Shown: positions 36,015 through 43,352 of the stretch, in pieces
How positions within the stretch are numbered: the first letter of the stretch is position 1
Layout of the letters: every line of letters begins with the position of its first letter
From: Campylobacter hyointestinalis subsp. hyointestinalis
GTDB lineage: Bacteria > Campylobacterota > Campylobacteria > Campylobacterales > Campylobacteraceae
NCBI RefSeq assembly: GCF_013372145.1
Contig: NZ_CP053827.1
Location: 682,001-746,000, forward strand
Reading direction: 5' to 3'
DNA: 64,000 bases
Notes under the pieces: generated by a model
Databases searched by the model: none
The model's input: only the letters and a program-made list of their open reading frames with translations
What the model was told of the DNA's origin: nothing
Position numbers and translations under genes: made by a program

Positions 36015-36297
36015 TTATTTCGGCCTTAGCATCTTCAAATCTCTCCTTTAGTTCCTCAGCTCCTGCTTGAAGTAAATTTGTTGCTTTGACTATAGCTTTA
36101 AATATAGCTTGTTGCGCGTTTTCATTTGTAAGTACATAAGTTAGTCCAGCGCCTATCAAAAGGCCTTTTAAAAATCCTGCGGTATTAAAGTTTTCAGGTA
36201 TAAAAGGAGCGTCTTTTGCAAAGTTATTTATAGCATTATCTAGCCCTTGTGAAGCTGAGTTTTGGTCGTTGTTATTGTTTATATATGGATTTGTCAC
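36001..36297 (-). CDS. YtxH-like single-pass protein with amphipathic tail
   Basis: A 98-residue protein. It has an Asn/Gln-rich N-terminal arm (about 1–40), one Gly-rich membrane helix (GFLKGLLIGAGLTYVL, about 41–56), then an amphipathic charged helix (QAIFKAIVKATNLLQAGAEELKERFEDAKAEI). The start is GTG 36297 behind AAAGGAAG, overlapping the previous gene by 4 bp; its end overlaps the ATPase start by 14 bp. The plan resembles small TM-plus-tail partners of P1B pumps (such as PacL proteins in mycobacteria), without detectable family identity. Confidence 0.75.
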   Translation of the reverse strand: MTNPYINNNNDQNSASQGLDNAINNFAKDAPFIPENFNTAGFLKGLLIGAGLTYVLTNENAQQAIFKAIVKATNLLQAGAEELKERFEDAKAEINAKN

Positions 36298-36611
36298 TGA
36301 TCTTCCTTTGTATTTATAAATTTATTTGTAATTCCTACAAGAGTTATGCCCAAAGCTAAATTTAAAGCAGCTTTTGAGTACTCGCCTCTTACTATGTTAT
36401 TTGAAGCTGATATGCCAAAGCCTGCTATGATACCGCTTTCTAGGCTAAATTTGAGAGTTTTTTTAACAGCAGTTTTAGGACCTATTTTCGCGTCTTTTAC
36501 CTCTTTATAGTAAAAAGCACCGCTACTGATAAATCCTATAAGAGCTCCGCTTAAAAAGTTATCTCCTGGCAAACGCGAGCTAGAAAATAGCCTATTTTGA
36601 GATAATCTCAT
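36294..36611 (-). CDS. Gly-zipper membrane protein with MamC-like layout
   Basis: A 105-residue protein with hydrophobic Gly-rich segments at about 20–36 (LSGALIGFISSGAFYY), 59–73 (SGIIAGFGISASNNIV) and 80–97 (AALNLALGITLVGITN). Between the first two lies a basic linker KEVKDAKIGPKTAVKKTLK. The order Gly-rich helix, charged linker with K-x-x-K-I and T-A, then Gly-rich helix is reminiscent of magnetosome MamC. That is a visual impression, not a database match. Overlaps: 20 bp with the upstream gene and 4 bp with the downstream gene. Confidence 0.72.
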   Translation of the reverse strand: MRLSQNRLFSSSRLPGDNFLSGALIGFISSGAFYYKEVKDAKIGPKTAVKKTLKFSLESGIIAGFGISASNNIVRGEYSKAALNLALGITLVGITNKFINTKEDQ

Positions 36612-36873
36612 TAGCTTTTGCCTTGTTAGCTGTAGTTTTTTTAGCTGTTCTTTTTGCTTTTACGGGCGCTTTTTCTGGTTGCTTTTTGAGCTTAGACATA
36701 GTTTCGTCTTTGGCTTTTATAGCTATATCTTTTCCTTTTTCAAGTCCGCACATAAGTTTATCTTTTATAACTTTTCTATTGTTAAAAGCTAGTATTGCTA
36801 AACCTCCCGCTACTGCTCCTGCTATAAATGGAAGTGCCATTTTAAATCCTTTATCTGAAGTGTTATTCATCAT
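36592..36873 (-). CDS. Single-pass protein with Lys/Ala-rich cytoplasmic tail
   Basis: A 93-residue protein. One Gly-zipper helix (LPFIAGAVAGGLAILAF, about 14–30) is followed by a long basic tail rich in Lys and Ala (KKQPEKAPVKAKRTAKKTT). There is a single Cys (LMCGLEKG). The plan, a TM followed by a disordered charged tail beside a P1B pump, parallels PacL chaperones of mycobacterial CtpC. ATG at 36873 or 36870 behind AAAGGC. It overlaps both neighbours (11 and 20 bp). Function unknown. Confidence 0.72.
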   Translation of the reverse strand: MMNNTSDKGFKMALPFIAGAVAGGLAILAFNNRKVIKDKLMCGLEKGKDIAIKAKDETMSKLKKQPEKAPVKAKRTAKKTTANKAKANEIISK

Positions 36874-37471
36874 TTTTGCCTTTGTTTATCATTTCGTTTA
36901 TCATCAAACCTACTAAAGAGCCAGCTGCAATACCGCCAAAAAATGAGAAATTTGGATTTTTTAAAAGATTTTGTAGATCGTCTTTGCTAGCCTTACCAGA
37001 TGCGATTAAATTTGCTTTATCAAGAAATTCTTGCATGTCATTTGTGCTGTGTTCGTTTTTGTTTTTATTTGCACTGTTTTTGTTAAAAAGTTGCTGTTTT
37101 AAAGCTGGGATATATTCGTTATTAGAAGTAGCCCAAAGTCTAAAAAATAGATCTTTTACATCATCGTCTAGATCTTTTACGCCGTTTTTATAAAATTCGT
37201 TTAGCTCTAGCTCATAATTTAAGCAAACGATAAGTTTTTCATCTAATTTTGAAGGAGTTATGACTTGGTGATCGTAGTTTTGCAATTTGTAATTTTTGAT
37301 ACTGGCTAAGCTTTCTAGCAGTATGATTCCATTTTTTTTGATAGCTAAAATTTGAGCGAAGATATCATTATCATCTTTAAAATTTGAATATATAAGCAAA
37401 CCTTTGTTTTCATAATTGTAAGCTAAAGAGAAGATCTCGTCCTTTGTCTTTTTATTTAAATTCGTTTGCAT
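36863..37471 (-). CDS. Possible ferritin-like helical protein with C-terminal membrane helix
   Basis: A 202-residue protein. Two helix pairs contain acidic/aromatic spacing suggestive of a ferritin-like four-helix fold: IFSLAYNYENKGLLIYSNF near 13–31 and NYELELNEFYKNGVKDLDDD with FFRLWATSNNEYIPALKQQ later. A Lys/Asn-rich linker follows, then a Gly-rich C-terminal helix (FFGGIAAGSLVGLMINEM). Metal ligands cannot be assigned firmly because the usual E-x-x-H is absent. It overlaps its neighbours by 20 and 11 bp and starts at ATG 37471 behind AAAAGGAA. If ferritin-like, it would fit iron handling by the operon. Confidence 0.65.
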   Translation of the reverse strand: MQTNLNKKTKDEIFSLAYNYENKGLLIYSNFKDDNDIFAQILAIKKNGIILLESLASIKNYKLQNYDHQVITPSKLDEKLIVCLNYELELNEFYKNGVKDLDDDVKDLFFRLWATSNNEYIPALKQQLFNKNSANKNKNEHSTNDMQEFLDKANLIASGKASKDDLQNLLKNPNFSFFGGIAAGSLVGLMINEMINKGKNDE

Positions 37472-37784
37472 GATATTCCTTTTTGATTTGGTTTATCTTT
37501 TGAGAGATATTTTCTAAATTTATGCCATTTAGCAGATCGTGCCAAATTTCTTGTGGAAATTTATGATTGTCGTAAAGAATCGTTATAGAGCCTACCATTT
37601 TATTAAATTTTACGCTATGTATGCCTTCTATTTTCTCTATAATTTCATCTAATTTATGTAAATTTACTTCGTTTTGTAGGTCTTTTATTTTTGGAGAAAC
37701 TCTAACTCTAATACGTCCAGGAGTGCTATGGATCAAAGAGCAGTAATCAGCTACTTGTTTTAATATATCTATGTTTGAGCCCAT
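37452..37784 (-). CDS. HMA-like domain protein (cysteine-free), first gene of the P1B-ATPase operon
   Basis: A 110-residue protein with an HMA_2-type fold: IHSTPGRIRVRVSPKIKD, then IEKIEGIHSVKFNKMVGSIT and ILYDNHKF, i.e. beta-alpha-beta-beta with an Arg-rich GRIRVRV strand. There is no CxxC metal site; the only Cys (DYCSLIHS) precedes the fold. The ATPase's own N-terminus has the same layout. It starts the overlapping operon; AGGA lies 13 bp before the ATG. Such domains accompany non-classical P1B pumps. The role may be protein–protein or membrane targeting rather than metal relay. Confidence 0.75.
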   Translation of the reverse strand: MGSNIDILKQVADYCSLIHSTPGRIRVRVSPKIKDLQNEVNLHKLDEIIEKIEGIHSVKFNKMVGSITILYDNHKFPQEIWHDLLNGINLENISQKINQIKKEYHANEFK

Positions 37785-37807
37785 TTATTTTGTTTCCTAC
37801 TATTGAT

Positions 37808-37845
37808 TTTATCGATATGATAAAGCTTTTATTTGTTATATTATA
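37808..37845 (-). promoter_or_regulatory. Probable promoter and operator of the eight-gene operon
   Basis: On the minus strand TATAAT occupies 37840–37845, with a T-run upstream, about 55 bp before the first start codon. Between them 37808–37824 is an inverted repeat, TTTATC–N5–GATAAA, placed just downstream of the predicted transcript start. GATAA half-sites are seen in Fur-type boxes, but this one does not match a full Fur consensus. Confidence 0.45.
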
Positions 37846-38110
37846 TAAAAATATTTTAAAAAATTCTTTATCAAAACTTACTTTTTACAGATTATAATAA
37901 GCAATATCAAGATAATTTAAAAATTGTAATGAAAATATCCTTAATAAAATATAAAATTTAACCGATAAAATGGGTAAAATATGGAAAATTAATAATAATT
38001 TTTATCATATTTTTTGATAATCTAAGTTTATAAATGAAATTTGTTATCATAAAGCTTGGATTAAGATTGTTTTGATATTATTCGCAAAATTTATTTTTAT
38101 ATATTTGCGT
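37846..38110. other. AT-rich intergenic region without gene
   Basis: Very AT-rich divergent spacer between the ATPase operon and the small acidic gene. Apart from the promoter-like elements nearest the operon, I see only poly-A/T runs and repeated TTATCATA words (for example near 38048). No RNA gene or coding frame is supported. Confidence 0.6.
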
Positions 38111-38121
38111 AGGAGATTTAC

Positions 38122-38331
38122 TTGACTTATGACGAACTAGAGCTTGAAGCTATGATACAAGAGGTTTTAGAAGAGTTTGGTGACTTCGAAAATTTGGATG
38201 ACGAAGAGCTTTACGAACTTATAGAAAATACAAAAAATTTCACTGACGGTGATGCTGAAGAGGCTTATGAACATCTTAATCAGTATAGCCCTATAAGTAG
38301 AAAGAGATTTGTGAATTTATACTCGGTTTAA
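38122..38331 (+). CDS. Small acidic conserved hypothetical protein
   Basis: A 69-residue, strongly acidic helical protein (ELEAMIQEVLEEFGDFENLD, DDEELYELIENTK) with a basic end (SPISRKRFVNLYSV). The start is TTG 38122 behind AGGAGAT; there is no in-frame ATG. A similar small gene precedes the Pgp3-type M23 peptidase in C. jejuni as I recall. Function unknown. Confidence 0.7.
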   Translation: MTYDELELEAMIQEVLEEFGDFENLDDEELYELIENTKNFTDGDAEEAYEHLNQYSPISRKRFVNLYSV

Positions 38332-38395
38332 CAGTTTTAAATTTACGTAAATTATGATATCATAGATTTAGAAAATATCTTTTTTTGGATCTACG

Positions 38396-39206
38396 ATGAA
38401 AAAACTAATACTATTTTTTATATTTATTACGCATTTGTTCTGCGCTAGTATCAATAACGGCGAGCTTGAGATCATTACCATGAGATGTGAACTTCGCTAA
38501 AAATCTTACTATAAATGATAAATTTACTCCTTGGCTAAAACATCCTACGAAACCCGGTTTTATGATAGCTTTTATACCAGTAGATTATAATGCCAGTGGA
38601 GTTATGAGCATAAAAAATACTATAAACGATACCGTGGGGCATACTGAGTTTGTCATATCTAAAAAAGATTATAAAACAGAAGATATAACCTCTATAATCA
38701 ATAAATTTAAGATAGACGATAAAACAGCAGAGCTAATAAAAAAAGAAAAAATAAATATGCAAAAAATTTATAATACTGTTAGTGGCGATATATATTTTGA
38801 TAGTAATTTTATCAAACCATTAAATAGCTTTGTAACAAGCGAATTTGGAAGTATTAGAGTGGTGAACGGAAGCTTTAATCACTACCACAATGGTATGGAT
38901 TTTAGAGCCAAAGTAGGGCAAAAAGTCATCAGCTCAAATTCTGGTATAGTTCGCGTAGCGAGCTTCAAACATGATAGCGGACATAGTGTAGTCATAGATC
39001 ATGGTGGTGGGATCTATACGCAGTATTTTCATCTAAGCAAAGTGTTTGTAAAACCTGGTATAAAAGTAGCCAAAGGTGATGTTTTAGGGCTTAGCGGTGC
39101 TTCCGGTATGGTTAGCGGCTCACATTTGCACTTTGGCGTGGTGGTAAATGGTGTGCAAGTAAATCCGTCTGTTTTTATAGAAAAAACTGATAATTTATTT
39201 AATTAA
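38396..39206 (+). pseudogene. pgp3: M23 peptidoglycan endo/carboxypeptidase (Pgp3-like), frameshifted
   Basis: The first frame, from ATG 38396, encodes a good signal peptide (KKLILFFIFITHLFCA) and then SINNGELEIIT before closing near 38516. The catalytic part continues in another frame from about 38487: VNFAKNLTINDKF … the M23 motifs HNGMD (H-x3-D) and GSHLHFGVV (H-x-H). One base too many near 38480–38486 separates export signal from enzyme. In C. jejuni Pgp3 trims peptidoglycan crosslinks and is needed for helical shape, so loss would matter. A GTG at 38487 could start a leader-less cytoplasmic form, which would be in the wrong compartment. A sequencing error is possible. Confidence 0.75.
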
Positions 39207-39264
39207 CAATTGCTCAACAAATTTCGATTATAATTCTGTTATATTTCAACATAAAGGATATAAA

Positions 39265-39708
39265 ATGAAAAACAAAGTTTTATCAGCAGTTTTAGCTGTA
39301 TCTATTTTAGGAAGTTTAGCTTTTGGTGCGGATAGTGCGGCGGTGCAATTTAGCAACAAGGTATTTGCTGCAAAGAAAGAAGCTAGCGTAAAAGATTCTC
39401 AAATAAGAGATATTTGTATGAAAATTCATAATGAAATGTTGGATATAACAAAAAATATGACTCCGGCTCAAAAAGATGATTTTGCAAAAGAATTTAGAAT
39501 GCAAATGAGAAAAAATATGGCCACTTTAGGAAAAGACGAATATTTTAACCCAAGAGTTTGTGGTAAATTTATGAGCAACAAAAGAATGAACTCAAACTAC
39601 GGTATGATGGGCAATGGATGTGGTATGATGGGTGCTCAAAATGGCGGAAACGGCGGTATGATGGGTAATGCCAACTGCATACAAGATGACTGTCCTTATA
39701 CTAAATAA
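39265..39708 (+). CDS. Met-rich periplasmic protein upstream of a two-component system
   Basis: A 147-residue secreted protein: signal peptide (VLSAVLAVSILGSLAFGA), a helical middle with NMTPAQKDDFAKEFRMQM that recalls the LTxxQ region of Spy/CpxP chaperones, and a Met/Gly-rich tail with three GMMG repeats plus four cysteines. Met-rich motifs commonly bind Cu(I) in the periplasm. The stop lies 2 bp before the response regulator, so it is cotranscribed and could be sensor input, target, or both. No family assigned with certainty. Confidence 0.72.
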   Translation: MKNKVLSAVLAVSILGSLAFGADSAAVQFSNKVFAAKKEASVKDSQIRDICMKIHNEMLDITKNMTPAQKDDFAKEFRMQMRKNMATLGKDEYFNPRVCGKFMSNKRMNSNYGMMGNGCGMMGAQNGGNGGMMGNANCIQDDCPYTK

Positions 39709-39710
39709 GT

Positions 39711-40370
39711 ATGAACAAAATCCTAGTTTTAGAAGATGAGCTGATGCTCGCCGATATGATGAGTTCATATCTGGAGAGCTTTGGCTATGAAATTACGCTA
39801 AGTGATAATTACGATGAAGCACTGAGTTTTGCCTATGAAAATCATTTTGATCTTTTGATCTTTGATGTTAAGATCATAGGCGGAAACGGTTTTGACTTGC
39901 TTGATGAGTTAAGAAACTCAGGCGTAAAAACTCCTTGCATTTTTACTACTTCGTTAAATGGTATAAATGACGTCACAAAAGGCTTTAAAGCAGGATGTGA
40001 TGACTACATAAAAAAACCGTTTGAACTAGCCGAGCTTTTACTTAGGGTAGAAAATATCCTTAAAAGAAACTTTTGCCAAAATTCACAAGACATTGTTATA
40101 AATGAACATTTAAAATTTGATATACTTCAAAAAAGACTGTTAAAAGACGACAAGCCTGTTTTGCTCTCTAAAAAAGAGAGTAAGCTATTAGCTCTTTTTT
40201 TACAAAATAAAAATAGAATTCTTTCAAGAGAGGAGATTTACTCTCAAATTTGGGATTATGACGAGCTACCTAGCGAGCTAAGTTTAAGGGTTTATGTAAG
40301 AAATTTAAGGAAGATAGTCGGAGAAGATAGGATCATAAGTCACTCTAAACTCGGATACGAATATGCTTAA
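39711..40370 (+). CDS. OmpR-family response regulator
   Basis: A 219-residue regulator: receiver domain with acidic pocket LEDE (8–10), phosphoacceptor Asp52 in LLIFDVKIIGGNG and Lys in DDYIKKPFE; then a winged helix with SKKESKLLALFLQNK, SREEIYSQIWDYDELP and SLRVYVRNLRKIVG … SKLGYEYA. It overlaps the kinase gene by 8 bp. From context, metal or envelope stress is the likely signal. Confidence 0.92.
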   Translation: MNKILVLEDELMLADMMSSYLESFGYEITLSDNYDEALSFAYENHFDLLIFDVKIIGGNGFDLLDELRNSGVKTPCIFTTSLNGINDVTKGFKAGCDDYIKKPFELAELLLRVENILKRNFCQNSQDIVINEHLKFDILQKRLLKDDKPVLLSKKESKLLALFLQNKNRILSREEIYSQIWDYDELPSELSLRVYVRNLRKIVGEDRIISHSKLGYEYA

Positions 40371-41499
40371 TAAAAAATACTTTCTTCCTATATTTTTACT
40401 TTATACTATAACTAGTAGTCTATTTTTGATATTTTTTACACTTTCATACTATAAGACCACAAAAGATGATATATATAAAAAAACAGCTCATGAGCTAAGA
40501 GCATATGCAAGCGAGATAGAGTTTATGCTACGTATAAACGGTGGCTATGAGGAAATTTTAAATTTACAAAATGAGTATGAGATAAATCTTTTTGATATAA
40601 AATCTGGTAGGTATATAATAAAAAAATTTGATAAACCAGAATTTAAAAACAAATTTTATAATGACGATCACTATATGTATTATTCGGACGATATTCATTC
40701 AAGAAGAAGAATGGTGGAGCTAAACTTAGACATCAGGACATCTGGTCCAAAGCAAAGCATAGACGCTCTGTTTTTGCGTACTAGCGTGATATTTGTAGTT
40801 GTTTTACTAGCGATATTTATCATAGCTTATTTTATAGTAAGACTCTCGTATCTACCGCTTTTAAATCAGATAAAAACGCTAAATAATTTTATCACAGATA
40901 CGACTCACGAGATAAATACTCCTCTTAGCGTGATCTTGATGAGCACTGAAATGTTTGATAAAAATCCTACGAAATATCTTGAAAATATCAAAATAGCAGC
41001 TAAAACATTATCGCATTTATATAGCGATCTTTCGCTAAATTTAAAAAATGAACCAAATCATATAGAAACTTTAAATTTAAAAGATATTCTCGAAAAACGT
41101 ATCCAGATATTTGAACTAAGTGCCGCAAATAAAGGCATAACTATAATATCTAAATTTGAAGACGTTAAGATAAATACCGATAGTTCTAAATTTAAAAAGA
41201 TATTTGATAATCTTTTATCAAATGCTATCAAATACGCCTTTAAAAACTCAGATGTTGTAGTGAGTTTGGATAGCTCCACTCTTAGCGTGGTAAATCATGG
41301 AAATGTCATAGAAAAAGAGAATTTGAGTAAGATATATGATAAATTTAGCAGGTTTGATACTCAAAATGGCGGTTTTGGCATAGGACTTAGCCTAGTCAAA
41401 CGCTACTGCGACGATCTTGGGTTTGAAGTTTATTGTCAAAGTGCTAATGAAAAAACCGAGTTTAGCGTCAAATTTAAAAACAAGTATAAAAAAGCTTGA
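40363..41499 (+). CDS. Sensor histidine kinase
   Basis: A 378-residue kinase with TM1 at about 8–28, a roughly 110-residue periplasmic region rich in Tyr, His and Asp (NDDHYMYYSDDIHSRRRM), TM2 at about 140–160, the H-box ITDTTHEINTPLS with His182, an N-box LLSNAIKYAF and the G2 loop GFGIGLSLVKR. The G1 box is poorly conserved (VVNHGNVI instead of DxGxG), as in several Campylobacter kinases. The His/Asp/Met-rich periplasmic loop fits metal sensing, but that is inference. Confidence 0.9.
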   Translation: MLNKKYFLPIFLLYTITSSLFLIFFTLSYYKTTKDDIYKKTAHELRAYASEIEFMLRINGGYEEILNLQNEYEINLFDIKSGRYIIKKFDKPEFKNKFYNDDHYMYYSDDIHSRRRMVELNLDIRTSGPKQSIDALFLRTSVIFVVVLLAIFIIAYFIVRLSYLPLLNQIKTLNNFITDTTHEINTPLSVILMSTEMFDKNPTKYLENIKIAAKTLSHLYSDLSLNLKNEPNHIETLNLKDILEKRIQIFELSAANKGITIISKFEDVKINTDSSKFKKIFDNLLSNAIKYAFKNSDVVVSLDSSTLSVVNHGNVIEKENLSKIYDKFSRFDTQNGGFGIGLSLVKRYCDDLGFEVYCQSANEKTEFSVKFKNKYKKA

Positions 41500-41571
41500 G
41501 ATTAAATAATCTTTATTTTATTTTTTGAATTTAAATTGTAAAATACTACAAAATTTACCAAAAGTAGGCAA

Positions 41572-42195
41572 ATGGAAGCATTTTTACTAGCTGAGTACGT
41601 AGGTATAGCTTCGGCTGCGCTGAGCGGTTTTTTGTTCGGGATCAAGCGAGGTTGTGATTGGCTCGGCGTTTTTTTAGCTGCGTTTTTAACTGCGCTTGGT
41701 GGCGGACTTATGAGAGATGTTATAGTTGGACGTCCGGCGTATTCATTTACTCATTTTATGCCAGTTATTATCGTCATCGGCGTGATGATTTTTGCTATAT
41801 TGTTTAAATTTCATCACGAAGATAGACAAGGGCTTGAGAAAAAATTTATATTTATTATGACTGATGCGGTTGATGTGATAAGCTTTTCCATAGTAGGTTC
41901 TATCGTAGCTCTTGAGTATGGACTAAATATCTTTGGTGTGATACTTGTGGCATTTTGCAACGGAGTTGGGGGCGGTATTTTAAGAGATGTGCTACTAAAT
42001 GAAGTTCCTTGGTTTTTAAAAACCGGACTTTATGGAACTATCAGTATGAGCATCGGTCTTATATATTATTTTATGAGTTTGTTTGAACTTACAAATATAT
42101 ACTGGATTATGATTTTATTTGTATTTGGTATTGTTATCAGACTTTGTGCTTACTATAGAAATTGGCATTTGCCAGAAATTCATTATAAGGAGTAG
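41572..42195 (+). CDS. TRIC/UPF0126-family membrane channel
   Basis: A 207-residue inner-membrane protein with six to seven helices and an internal duplication, each half carrying GGGxxRD (LGGGLMRDVIVGRPAY and VGGGILRDVLLNEVPW). These motifs define bacterial trimeric intracellular cation channels (UPF0126, YadS-like), which conduct small cations or amino acids. The stop is 5 bp before argD, and the two may be cotranscribed by chance of spacing. Confidence 0.88.
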   Translation: MEAFLLAEYVGIASAALSGFLFGIKRGCDWLGVFLAAFLTALGGGLMRDVIVGRPAYSFTHFMPVIIVIGVMIFAILFKFHHEDRQGLEKKFIFIMTDAVDVISFSIVGSIVALEYGLNIFGVILVAFCNGVGGGILRDVLLNEVPWFLKTGLYGTISMSIGLIYYFMSLFELTNIYWIMILFVFGIVIRLCAYYRNWHLPEIHYKE

Positions 42196-42200
42196 TTGTT

Positions 42201-43352
42201 ATGTTGATGCAAAATTATGCTAGGGTAGGTTTAGGTTTTAAATGCGGTAAAGGCTCTGTACTATGGGATCTTAACGGAGAAGATTATATAGATTTTGCAA
42301 GTGGTATAGGAGTTTGTTCTTTAGGGCACGCGCATAAAAAATTAGCAAAAACCATCTCAAAACAAGCTCATACTCTTTTACATACTTCAAATATATATAA
42401 AATAAAACCTCAAGAAGAGTTAGCAGATAAAATCTCAAGACTTTTAGGCAGTCCGTATTATCTATTTTTTGCAAATTCAGGGGCTGAAGCAAATGAGTGT
42501 GCTATAAAACTTGCCAGAAAATATGGTAATAGTTTTGAAAACAAAAAATATGAGATTATCACGTTAGGAAATTCATTTCACGGTAGGACAATTGCGACTT
42601 TAAAACTTACTGGACAAGAAAAATTTCATCCAAATGATTTTGCGCCATATCCAGATGCTTTTAAATTTTTTAACTCCATAGATGAGATCATCGAAAATAT
42701 AGGTGAAAATACTGTAGCAGTCATGGTAGAGCTGGTCCAAGGTGAAGGCGGAATAAATCCTTTAAAAAAGGAAGAAATTCAAAAGCTAGCCAAAGTCCTG
42801 AAAGAAAAAAATCTTTTATTTATCACCGATGAAGTTCAATGCGGAATTTATAGAACAGGAGAGTTTGCGACAAGTAAGCTTTATGATGTTGAGCCAGATA
42901 TCATAACCTTTGCAAAAGGTCTTGGTGGAGGCGTAGCCATAGGAGCGTGCGCAAGCAGGCAAGATATCTTTAAGCCAGGTGATCACGGAAGTACTTTTGG
43001 TGGAAATTTTTTGGCGAGTAGTGCTGGAATATGTGTCTTAAATGAGTTAGAAAAGATGAAAAAAACAGGAAAATTAGATATCACTATCGCCAAATTTACA
43101 AAAAAACTTGATAATATGGTCGATCTTTTTCCAGATATTTTTGAAAAAAGAGTAGGGCTTGGGCTTATGCAAGGTCTTGTTTTAAAAGATCCACAAAATT
43201 TAAGCAAGATCTTTAATAAAGCTTTAGAACATAGAGTTTTGGTTCTCAAATCAGGAAAAAATACAGTGAGATTTTTACCACCTTTAAATATCAATAAGAA
43301 AGAGATCAAACAAGGTTTTAAACGCTTAGAAATGGCCATTTCGGATCTATAA
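42201..43352 (+). CDS. argD: Acetylornithine aminotransferase
   Basis: ArgD transaminates N-acetylglutamate semialdehyde to N-acetylornithine with PLP, in arginine synthesis. The 383-residue class III aminotransferase shows FASGIGVCSLGHAH, FFANSGAEANECAIKLARK, GNSFHGRTIATL, LLFITDEVQCGIYRTG, and the PLP Lys in ITFAKGLGGGVAIGA, followed by GSTFGGNFLASSAG. It matches family length. AAGGAG lies 9 bp before the ATG. Its stop shares one base with the next start (TAATG). argJ of the same pathway is 9 kb downstream. Confidence 0.93.
   Translation: MLMQNYARVGLGFKCGKGSVLWDLNGEDYIDFASGIGVCSLGHAHKKLAKTISKQAHTLLHTSNIYKIKPQEELADKISRLLGSPYYLFFANSGAEANECAIKLARKYGNSFENKKYEIITLGNSFHGRTIATLKLTGQEKFHPNDFAPYPDAFKFFNSIDEIIENIGENTVAVMVELVQGEGGINPLKKEEIQKLAKVLKEKNLLFITDEVQCGIYRTGEFATSKLYDVEPDIITFAKGLGGGVAIGACASRQDIFKPGDHGSTFGGNFLASSAGICVLNELEKMKKTGKLDITIAKFTKKLDNMVDLFPDIFEKRVGLGLMQGLVLKDPQNLSKIFNKALEHRVLVLKSGKNTVRFLPPLNINKKEIKQGFKRLEMAISDL

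Noticed and set aside
37985-38030. Fur box in the AT-rich spacer upstream of the metal operon
   Set aside because: ATAAT/TTATCAT words occur but do not align to the 19-bp consensus; the region is so AT-rich that chance matches are expected.
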